Source of the DNA: Pseudomonadota bacterium
GTDB taxonomy: Bacteria; Pseudomonadota; Gammaproteobacteria; Burkholderiales; JAJZQI01
Reading direction: 5' to 3'
Assembly: GCA_021851875.1 (NCBI GenBank)
Contig: JAJZQI010000013.1
Location: forward strand, 1 to 64,000
Length of the DNA: 64,000 nucleotides
Shown here: positions 27,105-36,720 of the stretch, piece by piece
Layout of the letters: every line of letters starts with the position of its first letter
How positions within the stretch are numbered: position 1 is the first letter of the stretch
Program-made: the position numbers and the translations under genes
Notes under the pieces: model-generated
The model's input: the letters and a program-made list of their open reading frames with translations, nothing else
Told to the model about the DNA's origin: nothing
The model's database searches: none

Positions 27105-30100
27105 ATGACCCAGCGTCCCGCCTATATTTACACCGGTGGTTCTGTCGTAATGCATTCGCCGCTCGCGCTGAAACGCGCCAGCATGTACGGTTTCTTTCTC
27201 AAGGGGCAGTTGCCCCAGCTGCAGCAAACGGTTGATTCGGCATTGAACCAGGTGGCGGCAAGCCGGATGGAGTTCAAGGTGCTGTCGCCCTATGTCATGA
27301 CCACGTTCACCCGCATCGCGCACGCCAATTCCACCACGCCGGTGGACGAGAACAAGGGCTGGATTACCGAAATCGACATCATCACCTGGGTCATGGTCGG
27401 CCGGCTGGATAAGGCGGGCAAGGTTGAATATGTCTATTGGTATCCCTGTCATGTGTTCGTCGACAATGCCATGGCGCTGATCAACGGGCGCGAACTGTAT
27501 GGCTACCCCAAATATCTGTGCCAATACGAAATTCCGCAGGATGGCGCGGAGCCTTTGCGCTGTTCCGTCGCGGCCGAGGGTTTCCAGCCGTTTGGCGAGA
27601 GCACGCAAATTGCCCTGCACCCCTTGCTCGAAATCAATGCGGGCAAGAAGCTCAATCCGCACAAGCCGCTGCAAAACTTCCTGGAGTTTCTCGCCGAGGC
27701 GCTGGAATTGCTGGCATCCATGCCGGATTTTCTCGATCTGGATGCGGCTGGCTGGGCCGATATTCTTTCCCTGCTGAGCAACCCGCGCACCGATCAGATT
27801 TTCCTCAAGCAATTCCCCGATTCCGCCGGCGAAAAGGCCGTCTACCAGGCCATTGTGACGGCTCCGGCAGAAGTCAATGCATTCCATAGCGGCGCATTGC
27901 TGGGTTACGACTACACGGCGACCCTGCACTCGTTCGCCAGCTTCCCGCTGGATCAGACGCTGGGATTGCCGCTGGGCGATTCGCCGGCCATTCTGCCGTT
28001 CAACCTGCAATTCGACTTTACCGTGATGCAAGGCGAGGAACTGGTCGACAACTCGCAGATCCAGCCGGAAAAAATCGCCATCCTGGGCGGCGGTGTGGGT
28101 TCCATGACCGCGGCGTACTACCTCACCAGCCAGCCGGGCTGGCAAAACAACTACGATCTTACGGTTTACCAGATGGGCTGGCGGATCGGCGGCAAAGGTG
28201 CGAGCGGACGCAATGCCGAATATGGTCAAAGGATTGAGGAGCACGGCCTGCATATCTGGTTCGGTTTCTATGAAAACGCTTTTGCCATGATCAAGGAGGC
28301 TTATGCGGCCTTGGGCCGGCCGGCAGGAGCCCCTCTGGCGACCTGGGAGGATGCCTTCAAACCGCACGATTTCATTGTCATCAGCGAGCTGATCGAGCAG
28401 CAATGGAAAATGTGGGGGATGGATTTCCCCATCCTGCCGGGTACGCCAGGTGATGGCGAGGAAGCGCTCACTTTGTGGCAAATGGTGGTGGCCGTGTGGG
28501 GCTGGGTGAAAAAATGGCTGGGTGACATCAAGGCGAATCATCTGACCGAACCGGCCCATCTGCGGTTGTCGGCCCCCGGTGAGCATGCCGATTGGCTGCA
28601 TCGCCTGGCGGACGAAGTGAAGCGGGATGTCGACGAGCTGGGCGGCGATATCGTCAATTTGAGCCATGATCTGCATATCCTTGCCGGCGACCTGGCGGAT
28701 ATTGCCGTTGATCACAGCGGTATCAAGCGCGGCTTGCTGCATGCGGCGGTGAAAGACGTCAAGCAATGGCTGGACGCCGCGGTGCTGCTGCAAACCGCGG
28801 GCAACGACGAGTTGCGGCGCTTGTATATCTGCGTCGACCTGGGCGTGACGGTGCTGTCGGGTATGGCGGAAGACGGCGTGTTTGAGAGCGGTTTTGACGT
28901 GATCAACGACACCGATTTCCGCGCCTGGCTGCTCAAGCACGGGGCAAATCCGTTAACCGCCGATTCGGGGCCGGTGCGCGGCTTCTACGATCTGGTGTTC
29001 GCCTATGAGAACGGGCATTACGACAAGCCCAATGCCGAAGCGGGTACTTTGCTGCGAGCCATGATGCGCATCGGTTTCTGCTACAAGCACAGCATCATGT
29101 ACAAGATGCAGGCCGGCATGGGCGACACGATCTTTACGCCGCTGTATGAGGTGCTCAAGTCGCGCGGCGTGAAATTCAAGTATTTCCACAAAGTGGAAGA
29201 GCTGCTGCCGGAGGGTGATGAAGTGGGCGAGATTCGCCTGACGCAGCAGGTCGCGCTGAAGCATGACGGCGAATACCGGCCTCTGGTTGACGTGAAAGGG
29301 CTGCCGTGCTGGCCGAGCGAACCCTTGTACGACCAGATCGACGCCGGGCAGGCCGCTTTGCTGCAGGCGAATAATGTCAATCTTGAGTCCAGCTGGAGCA
29401 ACTGGCCCCAGCTGTATCAGCAGCAATTCGGTCAGCCGCTGCCGCAGATCAGCCTGAAAAAGGGCCGCGATTTCGATCGCGTGGTGTTCGGCATTTCCGT
29501 CGCGGCGCTGCCGCAGCTCTGCTCCAAACTGGTGGCGCAAAGCCCGGCATTGCAGCATGTGGTCCAGCACGTGCAGGCCGTGCCGACCCAAGCCTATCAG
29601 GTTTGGCTTGACCAGGACTTGGCGCAGATGGGCTGGACCGATCAGCCGGAAGGCCAGCAGCCGGTGCTTAGCGCATTCAGTGAGCCGTACGACACCTGGG
29701 CGCCGATGGATCAGCTGTTGTGCCGGGAGGATTGGCCGGCCGGCTTGGAGCCGAAGAATGTGTCGTATTTCTGCAGCGCCTTCCCGGTTGACGGTTACCC
29801 GCCCGTCAGCGATCATGCTTTTCCGCAAACATGTGCCGAACAGGCCAAGCAGGGGGCCATTGATATGCTCAACCAGCGCATCAATGCGCTCTGGCCGAAT
29901 GCGGACGCGATGGGCGGCTTTAAATGGGATTGGTTGATCGATCCGAACAGTGGCAAGGGTCAGGCGCGATTTGACAGCCAGTATTGGCGGGCCAATGTGG
30001 ACCCGTCCGAACGCTATGTATTGTCCGTGGTCAACAGCACGAAACACCGGATCGCAACGGATGGGACCGGTTTTAAAAATCTGTTCATGACCGGCGACTG

Positions 30101-30215
30101 GATCAAGACGGGCATCAATGCGGGTTGTGTCGAAGCCGCCGTCATGGCGGGGATGCAAACTTCCAGGGCGATGACGGGTTTCCCGGCAGTGATCAAGGGC
30201 GAGAGCGATTTCTGA
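27105..30215 (+). CDS. acetoacetate decarboxylase-like / FAD-dependent oxidoreductase fusion
   Basis: A 1036-residue two-domain protein. Residues about 10-300 resemble the acetoacetate decarboxylase family; NGRELYGYPKYL (128-138) matches the ADC region that carries the Schiff-base lysine, with Lys136 present but the adjacent second lysine replaced by Tyr. Residues about 322-1036 are a flavin amine-oxidase/phytoene-desaturase-like oxidoreductase: IAILGGGVGSMTAAYYL (324-340) is the dinucleotide fold, YQMGWRIGGKGASGRN and EEHGLHIWFGFYENAF follow, and NLFMTGDWIKTGINAGCVEAAVMAGMQTSRA is the C-terminal FAD motif. No signal peptide. AAGGA precedes the ATG by 8 bases. The gene is monocistronic, so there is no pathway clue; a decarboxylation-linked oxidation of a lipid or isoprenoid is a guess. 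Confidence 0.7.
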   Translation: MTQRPAYIYTGGSVVMHSPLALKRASMYGFFLKGQLPQLQQTVDSALNQVAASRMEFKVLSPYVMTTFTRIAHANSTTPVDENKGWITEIDIITWVMVGRLDKAGKVEYVYWYPCHVFVDNAMALINGRELYGYPKYLCQYEIPQDGAEPLRCSVAAEGFQPFGESTQIALHPLLEINAGKKLNPHKPLQNFLEFLAEALELLASMPDFLDLDAAGWADILSLLSNPRTDQIFLKQFPDSAGEKAVYQAIVTAPAEVNAFHSGALLGYDYTATLHSFASFPLDQTLGLPLGDSPAILPFNLQFDFTVMQGEELVDNSQIQPEKIAILGGGVGSMTAAYYLTSQPGWQNNYDLTVYQMGWRIGGKGASGRNAEYGQRIEEHGLHIWFGFYENAFAMIKEAYAALGRPAGAPLATWEDAFKPHDFIVISELIEQQWKMWGMDFPILPGTPGDGEEALTLWQMVVAVWGWVKKWLGDIKANHLTEPAHLRLSAPGEHADWLHRLADEVKRDVDELGGDIVNLSHDLHILAGDLADIAVDHSGIKRGLLHAAVKDVKQWLDAAVLLQTAGNDELRRLYICVDLGVTVLSGMAEDGVFESGFDVINDTDFRAWLLKHGANPLTADSGPVRGFYDLVFAYENGHYDKPNAEAGTLLRAMMRIGFCYKHSIMYKMQAGMGDTIFTPLYEVLKSRGVKFKYFHKVEELLPEGDEVGEIRLTQQVALKHDGEYRPLVDVKGLPCWPSEPLYDQIDAGQAALLQANNVNLESSWSNWPQLYQQQFGQPLPQISLKKGRDFDRVVFGISVAALPQLCSKLVAQSPALQHVVQHVQAVPTQAYQVWLDQDLAQMGWTDQPEGQQPVLSAFSEPYDTWAPMDQLLCREDWPAGLEPKNVSYFCSAFPVDGYPPVSDHAFPQTCAEQAKQGAIDMLNQRINALWPNADAMGGFKWDWLIDPNSGKGQARFDSQYWRANVDPSERYVLSVVNSTKHRIATDGTGFKNLFMTGDWIKTGINAGCVEAAVMAGMQTSRAMTGFPAVIKGESDF

Positions 30216-30240
30216 GCCGGGTGCCGGTCTTGCTTCCCGG

Positions 30241-31941
30241 TCAGGTCTGTGCGGGGGCGGCGGTGTCCGATTGCAATCGGTTGGGCCGCCGCGACAGCTT
30301 GTGTTCATACATCAATTTGTCCGCCTGGGTATACATGTCGTTCAGCGACATGCTGCTGCCGGCATAGGCAACGCCGAAGCTGACGCCGGTTTCGCTGAAG
30401 CCGGCTTGCCAGAGGTTCTTCTCGATGCGTTTCAGCCCGTTGCACAGGCATGTTTCTTCATCTCTATTGGCCAGGATGGTGAATTCGTCGCCACCCAGAC
30501 GGTAGAATGAAACCCCCGGGTTTGCCAGTTTTTCCAGTTCGCGGGTGAACAGGCATAACAGTTCATCGCCGCGCGCGTGGCCGTATTTGTCATTGATCTT
30601 TTTCAGCCCGTCCAAATCGATCAGGAACAGAATCAATTCGCAGTCGGTGTCCGGTTTCTGTTCCAGGACTTTCTCCGCCAGGTCCAGATCGAATGCATGC
30701 CGATTGAGAATGCCGGTCAGGTGATCCGTGCGGGCGACTTTCATCATGGAATAGAAGCGCTGCAGGGCATGATCCTTCTCGCCCGCCAGCCGGCGAATCT
30801 TGTCGGCCAGGGCAAAAGCCAGCAGGATCGCATCCAGCGTGCCGCCCAGCAGGGTGAACAATTCCGGATTGGGCACCAGACTGGGCATGAGTCCAACGTT
30901 GGCCGGCAGGATGATCAGACCGGGGATGAGCAGCGCCATGAATGCCAGGACGAAATAGCGTGCCGGCCGGAAGCCGCTGCGCAGGGCGACGATACCGCAA
31001 GCCAGCGCAATGAACAGCCACAGGCTGATGGCAACCGTGGCCAGCATATGCGCGTACGGCAGCAGAATAAAGCAGCTGGGCAGCAGCGCCAGCGGCAGAA
31101 TCAGGTTGATCCGGCTGAGTTTTGCCAGGGCGGGGAAATGCTGCGGCAGATCAAGGAAGCGTATATAGAACAACGTGTTGAAAACGGGCAGCAGGAAAAA
31201 CGGCACATAGTGGAAGTGCAGATCATGCCAGCCGAACAGATCGGCGGGCAGCTGGAAAGTCAGTGCCCAGCCGGCGAAATAGGTGACCAGATAGATGGCG
31301 TAATAAAAATGCGCCTTGTCGTGGTGAATGGTGTAAATGAACAGATTGTACAGCGCCAGCGTCAGCAGGGCGCCGAAGGCCGCCAGAGCCAGCACGTTCT
31401 CCAGCAGGACATGCTGGCGATAGGCCGCCAGGGTTCGCACCATCAGTGCCGGAGTGGCGGCATAGTAAGGGCTTTCCACCCGCATCAGGACGAACGCGCC
31501 TTGATGCGCCGGGATGACCATGTCCTTGCCGTAGTGCAGCATGTAGTCGTGCTGCGCCACATAACCCGAGTCATAGTGCTGCACTGCGCCGTTGCGGGTG
31601 TAAATATAGGTCGAAACCCGTTCAATCAATCGGCCGTCCGGATCAATCACCCAGTTGTCGTTGTCTGTCGGATTATGCACCGGCGCATAAAGCCAGTAGG
31701 CGCCGCCGAACAGACTGATTTTGTCCGCGGGTTTAAGCTGGTCGAGCCAGCCGGGCAGGTCGGCGGTTGACGAAGGGGCTTTTTCCGGGCCCGCATGAAA
31801 GAGCTTCGCATGCGGGAAAAGCGCGACGGCCTGTTCGGTGGAGAGCGCAGTGGCGGCTGTGTCGGCAAAGGACAGGGCAGACAGGCAGAGCGTCAGGAAA
31901 AACAGAATGAATATCTGTTTTGTGTTAGCGCGCCATGACAC
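30241..31941 (-). CDS. 7TM-DISM diguanylate cyclase, no I-site
   Basis: A 566-residue membrane protein. A signal peptide (to about ALSFA) is followed by a periplasmic 7TMR-DISM extracellular sensor domain (about 30-175), seven membrane segments (about 180-385) and a cytosolic GGDEF domain (about 410-555). The active motif is intact (YRLGGDEFTIL), and TDHLTGILNRHAFDLDL opens the domain. The five-residue-upstream RxxD inhibitory site is absent (NPGVSFYRLGGDEF). It should make c-di-GMP in response to a periplasmic ligand. A GTG start at 31941 is chosen because AGGGGAC lies 6 bases upstream and gives the signal peptide. The 208 bases to the next gene hold only small hairpins. Confidence 0.88.
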   Translation of the reverse strand: MSWRANTKQIFILFFLTLCLSALSFADTAATALSTEQAVALFPHAKLFHAGPEKAPSSTADLPGWLDQLKPADKISLFGGAYWLYAPVHNPTDNDNWVIDPDGRLIERVSTYIYTRNGAVQHYDSGYVAQHDYMLHYGKDMVIPAHQGAFVLMRVESPYYAATPALMVRTLAAYRQHVLLENVLALAAFGALLTLALYNLFIYTIHHDKAHFYYAIYLVTYFAGWALTFQLPADLFGWHDLHFHYVPFFLLPVFNTLFYIRFLDLPQHFPALAKLSRINLILPLALLPSCFILLPYAHMLATVAISLWLFIALACGIVALRSGFRPARYFVLAFMALLIPGLIILPANVGLMPSLVPNPELFTLLGGTLDAILLAFALADKIRRLAGEKDHALQRFYSMMKVARTDHLTGILNRHAFDLDLAEKVLEQKPDTDCELILFLIDLDGLKKINDKYGHARGDELLCLFTRELEKLANPGVSFYRLGGDEFTILANRDEETCLCNGLKRIEKNLWQAGFSETGVSFGVAYAGSSMSLNDMYTQADKLMYEHKLSRRPNRLQSDTAAPAQT

Positions 31942-32149
31942 GTGTCGTCCCCTGTTTGCTTGCGTCTATTTTGCTAGATTTGTTCTAAATGTTTGCCACA
32001 ATAATACTGCAAATCTTTTTGCAGACAATGACTATTTGCACTTTTTTTAATTTGTACCTTTTGTGAGGCGGCTGTGCGGCTTGTGCATTTCTTCGCTTCG
32101 TGACTGCAGCTGTGAGTTTGCGGGCAGGTACTGTCTGCCCGTAGGGCAA

Positions 32150-32536
32150 TCAGCTTTTTTCAATCGGCAAACCTTCGGCGTCCCACACATCCATTCCGCC
32201 GGACAGGCTGTAGGCTCCGGTAAAGCCCATGTGGCGCAGGGTGGCGCAGGCCATGGCGCTGCGCGCGCCGCTGGCGCAGTACAGCAGCAGGGTTTGTTCA
32301 CGTGCGTTGCACAGGCGTTCGTCGCGGTGTTTGTTGCCGCATTCGGCCGCCGCTTCGAGGATGCCGCGCGGTACGTGGATGGCGCCTGGCAGATGGCCGG
32401 CGGCATATTCGTCGGCTTCGCGCACGTCCACCACCAGCATGCCGCCCTCTTCGATGCGTTCATGCGCGGTTTCCGCGTCCCATTCCTCGATTTGCGCCCG
32501 CGCTTCGCGGATGAAGTCGCCCAGGGTTTTGGCCAT
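32150..32536 (-). CDS. rhodanese-like domain protein
   Basis: A 128-residue single rhodanese domain, preceded by about 20 helical residues. The active-site loop is LLLYCASGARSAMACATLRHMGF, with the catalytic Cys near residue 88, and VDVREADEYAAGHLPGAIHVPRG is the N-terminal signature. Such proteins carry sulfane sulfur between thiols; in sulfur or iron oxidisers they often serve persulfide trafficking. It diverges from uvrD with 48 bases between. AAGGA precedes the ATG. Confidence 0.9.
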   Translation of the reverse strand: MAKTLGDFIREARAQIEEWDAETAHERIEEGGMLVVDVREADEYAAGHLPGAIHVPRGILEAAAECGNKHRDERLCNAREQTLLLYCASGARSAMACATLRHMGFTGAYSLSGGMDVWDAEGLPIEKS

Positions 32537-32584
32537 GACGTATAATCCTTAGCAATCTAACAAGCAGCCATTTTAGCACTTCCC

Positions 32585-34786
32585 ATGAGCGAATCCCTTC
32601 TGGCCGGGCTGAACCCGGAACAGCGCGCGGCGGTGACGCTGCCGCACGAGTCGGCGCTGGTTCTTGCCGGCGCCGGCAGCGGCAAGACGCGTGTGCTGAC
32701 CACCCGCATCGCCTACCTGATCCAGACGCATCAGGCCAGCCCGCACAATATCCTGGCGGTGACCTTTACCAACAAGGCCGCCAAGGAAATGCTCACGCGC
32801 CTGGCGGCCATGCTGCCGATCAACGTGTCGGGCATGTGGATCGGCACGTTCCATGGCCTGTGTAACCGTCTGCTGCGCACGCACTACCGCGACGCCAGTC
32901 TGCCGCAGCTGTTTCAGATTCTCGACTCGCAGGATCAGCAGGCGGCCATCAAACGCTTGATGAAGTCGCTCAATATCGACGACGAGAAATACCCGCCCAA
33001 GACGGTGCAGAACTTTATCAATTCGAACAAGGAAGCCGGTCATCGCGCAGGGGATTTGTCGGCACACGATCCGTTCACGCGCCGCCTGATCGAGCTGTTC
33101 GCCGCTTACGACGAGCAGTGCCAGCGCGAGGGCGTGGTGGATTTTGCCGAACTGTTGCTGCGCAGTTACGAACTGCTGAGCCGCAACGAGGCCTTGCGCG
33201 AGCACTACAGAAACCGGTTCACTCATATTCTGGTGGACGAGTTTCAGGACACCAACCGCCTGCAATACCGCTGGCTGCATCTCTTGGCCGGCCCGCAGGC
33301 GGCGGTGTTCGCCGTGGGCGACGACGACCAGTCGATCTATGCCTTCCGCGGCGCCAATGTGGGCAATATGCGCGAGTTCGAGCGCGACTTCAATGCCCGC
33401 CAGATCATCCGGCTGGAGCAAAATTACCGCTCCCATGGGCATATCCTCAATGCCGCCAATGCCCTGATCAAGCAGAACAGCGAGCGGCTGGGCAAGAATC
33501 TGTGGACATCCGAGGGCGAAGGCGAGCCGATTCGCGTGTTCGAGGCAGCCAGCGACAACGAGGAAGCCGATTTCATCGTCGACGAGGTGAAGAGCCTGCA
33601 GCGCGAGGAGGGCATCAACCTGTCCGACGTGGCCCTGCTGTACCGTTCCAACGCTCAGTCGCGGGTGCTGGAACACAAACTGTTCAACGCCGGCATCCCC
33701 TATCGCGTGTACGGCGGCTTGCGCTTTTTTGAGCGGCAGGAAATCAAGCACGCGCTGGCTTACCTGCGCCTGATCGCCAACCAAAACGACGATGGCGCTT
33801 TCTTGCGGGTGGTGAATTTCCCGCCGCGCGGTATCGGTGCGCGCACCATCGAGAACCTGCAGGATGCCGCCCAGGCGGCGGGGGTGTCGCTGTGGCAGGC
33901 GGCCGGCGGCGGGGCGGTGGGCGGGCGCGGCGGCGCCAGCCTGCAGGTGTTCGTACGCCTGATTGCGCAGGCCAAAGAAGTCACCCAGGGCTTGCCGTTG
34001 GCCGAGCTGGTCGAGCACGTGTTGGCGGTGTCCACCCTGATCGAGCATTACGAGGCGAGCAAAGGCGAGGCCGAACGGGTGGAAAACCTGAACGAACTGG
34101 TCAATGCGGCCGCTGCGTTCGAGCAGGAGGTCCGGCAGGAAGAAGAGATCGAGGGGCTGGCCGGATTCTTGTCGCACGCTTCGCTGGAGGCGGGCGAGCA
34201 CCAGGCCGGCAGCGGGCAGGAGGCCTTGCAGCTGATGACCGTGCATGCCGCCAAGGGACTGGAGTTTTACGCCGTGTTCGTCAGCGGGCTGGAAGAGGGG
34301 CTGTTCCCGCACGACCAGAGTTTCAACGATGCCGACGGTATCCAGGAAGAGCGCCGGCTGATGTATGTGGCGATTACCCGCGCGCGGCGGCGTTTGTACC
34401 TCACCCATGCGCAGAGCCGCATGCTGCATGGGCAGGTGCGCTACGGCCTGGCTTCGCGCTTCCTCGACGAATTGCCGGCCAATGTGCTCAAGGCGGTCGG
34501 CGGCCGTTCACGCCCAACGGGCTCATCGTGGAACGGCGGCTGGAATGAGGGCTGGCGCACTAACAGTCGCAGTTATGATGAACCGGCCCAACCGGCTTTC
34601 CGCCCCAAGAACGACACGCCGGTGTCGGGCGGCTTTCATATCGGCCAGAGCGTCAGTCATGCCAAATTCGGCACCGGCGTGGTGATCGGCAGCGAAGGTT
34701 ATGGCGACGACGTGCGGCTGCAGATCAAATTCGCCGTGGGCGCCAAGTGGCTATCGCTCAAATACGCCAAGCTCGAACCGGCTTAA
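32585..34786 (+). CDS. uvrD: DNA helicase II (UvrD/PcrA type)
   Basis: A 733-residue superfamily 1A helicase for nucleotide excision and mismatch repair. Motif I LAGAGSGKTRVLTTRIAYL (about 23-41), Ia AVTFTNKAAKEM, II LVDEFQDTNRLQY, III AVGDDDQSIYAFRGA, IV LEQNYRSHGHIL, V LMTVHAAKGLEFYAVFVSGLEEGLFP, VI EERRLMYVAITRARRRLYL are all present. The C-terminal tail has the UvrD tudor-like SVSHAKFGTGVVIGSEGYGDDVRLQIKF. A Gly-rich patch GGGAVGGRGGAS (about 440) sits in the 2B domain. The stop abuts a palindromic repeat copy. Confidence 0.96.
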   Translation: MSESLLAGLNPEQRAAVTLPHESALVLAGAGSGKTRVLTTRIAYLIQTHQASPHNILAVTFTNKAAKEMLTRLAAMLPINVSGMWIGTFHGLCNRLLRTHYRDASLPQLFQILDSQDQQAAIKRLMKSLNIDDEKYPPKTVQNFINSNKEAGHRAGDLSAHDPFTRRLIELFAAYDEQCQREGVVDFAELLLRSYELLSRNEALREHYRNRFTHILVDEFQDTNRLQYRWLHLLAGPQAAVFAVGDDDQSIYAFRGANVGNMREFERDFNARQIIRLEQNYRSHGHILNAANALIKQNSERLGKNLWTSEGEGEPIRVFEAASDNEEADFIVDEVKSLQREEGINLSDVALLYRSNAQSRVLEHKLFNAGIPYRVYGGLRFFERQEIKHALAYLRLIANQNDDGAFLRVVNFPPRGIGARTIENLQDAAQAAGVSLWQAAGGGAVGGRGGASLQVFVRLIAQAKEVTQGLPLAELVEHVLAVSTLIEHYEASKGEAERVENLNELVNAAAAFEQEVRQEEEIEGLAGFLSHASLEAGEHQAGSGQEALQLMTVHAAKGLEFYAVFVSGLEEGLFPHDQSFNDADGIQEERRLMYVAITRARRRLYLTHAQSRMLHGQVRYGLASRFLDELPANVLKAVGGRSRPTGSSWNGGWNEGWRTNSRSYDEPAQPAFRPKNDTPVSGGFHIGQSVSHAKFGTGVVIGSEGYGDDVRLQIKFAVGAKWLSLKYAKLEPA

Positions 34787-34891
34787 TTGCCTTGCCGGAC
34801 GGGCTCCTTGCTCGGCCGCTCAATGGCGCGAGTCGTTGAAATAATAAGTTATGCGGACATGTGCCGCGCATCCGCCCGGCTGATTTGTTCC
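34787..34891 (-). repeat. second copy of the metE/rlmH-type palindromic element
   Basis: Read on the minus strand this aligns with 17467-17580 almost throughout. Shared blocks are AAATCAG, GCGCGGC.CATGTCCGCA.AAC, TTCAA.GACT.GCG.CATTGAGCGGCCG and CCGGCA.GG.AA. It lacks the GGCGTGTTA outer ends. It fills the gap between the convergent uvrD and GGDEF genes, beginning directly after the uvrD TAA. Confidence 0.75.
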
Positions 34892-34905
34892 AGTATGAAA
34901 TAGCC

Positions 34906-36627
34906 TTATCGGCCCGCCTCACACTGCAGGAAGGGGCCGCTTGAGATACGGTCACGCCCCTCCTGTTTCGACTGGTAAAGCAGCCGATCGGCCGAGGCAA
35001 TCAGGGCGTCCAGCGTTTCGTGGTCGACCTCTTTTTGCGCCACGCCAAAACTGGCCGTGACAGACGTTTCTCCATTCGCATGCGGAATACGCAGCTGGGC
35101 AATGCCCTTGCGCAGTCTGTGCGCCAGCTGGAGCGCTTCGTCCGGGCTGGTTTCCGGCAGGAACACGATGAATTCCTCTCCGCCCCAGCGCGCCAATACA
35201 TCGGACTGGCGTACGGACGCCTGGAGCAGGCGGGCAATGGCGACCAGCACCTTGTCGCCGTGGGCATGCCCCAGCGTGTCGTTGATGTGTTTGAACCAGT
35301 CGATGTCGATCAACATGACCGACATGCACCGCTTCGTGCGTTGCGCCGTGCTCCAGGGCGCGGCGGTCTTGTCGTAAAACGCCCGCCGGTTGTTGAGGCC
35401 CGTCAGCGGATCTTTCTGCGCCAGCTGTTCCGCTTTTGCCCGTTCCTCCTGGCCGACGCGGAACTGGTAGGCCAGTGCCAACGCCAGCAGGGTGGCGTCC
35501 AGCAGCATACCGATTTCGACGGCATGATAGGTCCAGCCGCTAAACGGAATGAAGCCCCAGACGGACAGGGTGGTCAGCATCGCGCCGACCATCGCCGCCA
35601 GTGCTGCAATCAGGAAATAGCGCGCCGGCTTGTGCCCGGCACGCACGGCAACGATACCGAGCGCCAGCATGATGAAGGAAAAGAGAAATACGAACACGAA
35701 GGAGACCAGCAGAGCATAGAGCTGGCTGTGGAACAGCACCGTTGCGGCCATCAGCAGGCCGGATGCGGCGCCGTAACGAACCAGGCCGCGATGGATGCGC
35801 GGAAAGTTTTCCTGCGTGTCGAGAAAGCGGCTGGCGAACACCAGGCCGCTGAGCGCGTAGGTGTAGATGAGCAGGGGGTGCGACCACAGCTGCCATTTGA
35901 CCGAGTCCGGCCAGATCCAGGCAAAGCCGTGGCCGGTATAGGTGACGTTCATGCTGATGAACATCGCCAGATAAAGCGCGTAAAAGAGGAAACGCAGGCT
36001 GCCGAGGCTGAAAAACAGCATGGCGTTGTAAGCCATCAGCGCGATCAGAAAGCCGTAGATCAGGCCGTAGGCGTATTCCTGCTTGGATTCGCGCTGGCGC
36101 GCCTCGTCCTGTGTCAGCAGGTAAAGCGGTACCACCATGGGGTCGGGAGTGGCGATGCGGAAGTAAATATCGCTTTGGCCCGGTGCGAAAGTGTATTCCA
36201 GCGTGAAGAAGCGGCTCGGAATGGGACGGCGGGAGAAAGGCTGGCCGTCGCCAAGATGATAGACGGCCTGCGCTTTGCCGTTGCGGGAAAAGTAAACGTC
36301 GATTGCGTCGAGCCAGGAGTTTTCCAGCACCAGGCGGCGCGTCAGCGGCAAGGCCGTCGGGTTTTGCACCGCAAGATGCAGCCAGACGGGCTTGGCTCCG
36401 ATGCCGAAATCCGGCACGGTGGCCTGGGTCGGCGAGAATTGGCCGTTTTGATAGAGCGTTTCGGCCTGGGCGAGCGAAAGAGGAGGCCCCTGCTCCTGCC
36501 AGTAAGCAGTATACAAACCGAGCGGGCGCTCCAGTGTCAGGGTCAGAGAAAGCGGCGCGGCGCCGGCTGGGGTGACCCAGGCCAGCAGAAAAAGCGCAAT
36601 CCAGCTGATGAGGGCGCGCATCTTCAT
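34906..36627 (-). CDS. 7TM-DISM diguanylate cyclase with I-site
   Basis: A 573-residue membrane protein with the same architecture as the GGDEF gene at 30.2 kb: signal peptide ending near AGAAP, a 7TMR-DISM extracellular sensor domain (about 25-170), seven membrane segments (about 180-390) and a GGDEF domain (about 405-565). The catalytic motif is the GGEEF variant (ARWGGEEFIVFLPE), which is active in many cyclases. RQSD lies five residues before it, a proper product-inhibition site. DPLTGLNNRRAFYD opens the domain. It follows the BPSS1780-like gene by 93 bases on the same strand. It may be a paralogue of the first gene with different feedback control. Confidence 0.9.
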   Translation of the reverse strand: MKMRALISWIALFLLAWVTPAGAAPLSLTLTLERPLGLYTAYWQEQGPPLSLAQAETLYQNGQFSPTQATVPDFGIGAKPVWLHLAVQNPTALPLTRRLVLENSWLDAIDVYFSRNGKAQAVYHLGDGQPFSRRPIPSRFFTLEYTFAPGQSDIYFRIATPDPMVVPLYLLTQDEARQRESKQEYAYGLIYGFLIALMAYNAMLFFSLGSLRFLFYALYLAMFISMNVTYTGHGFAWIWPDSVKWQLWSHPLLIYTYALSGLVFASRFLDTQENFPRIHRGLVRYGAASGLLMAATVLFHSQLYALLVSFVFVFLFSFIMLALGIVAVRAGHKPARYFLIAALAAMVGAMLTTLSVWGFIPFSGWTYHAVEIGMLLDATLLALALAYQFRVGQEERAKAEQLAQKDPLTGLNNRRAFYDKTAAPWSTAQRTKRCMSVMLIDIDWFKHINDTLGHAHGDKVLVAIARLLQASVRQSDVLARWGGEEFIVFLPETSPDEALQLAHRLRKGIAQLRIPHANGETSVTASFGVAQKEVDHETLDALIASADRLLYQSKQEGRDRISSGPFLQCEAGR

Positions 36628-36720
36628 GGATCGAGAGCGTGCGCCGGACCGGCCGGGGCAGGATTCGGCGCGCTCGACGGGACCGGCAGACGGCCGGACG
36701 CACGGCTTGACCGGTGCAGC

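Noticed and set aside
32100-32150. Small hairpin region after the rhodanese gene as a regulatory RNA
   Set aside because: A CGGGCAG/CTGCCCG stem is present, but it fits an ordinary 3' hairpin and no RNA family could be assigned.
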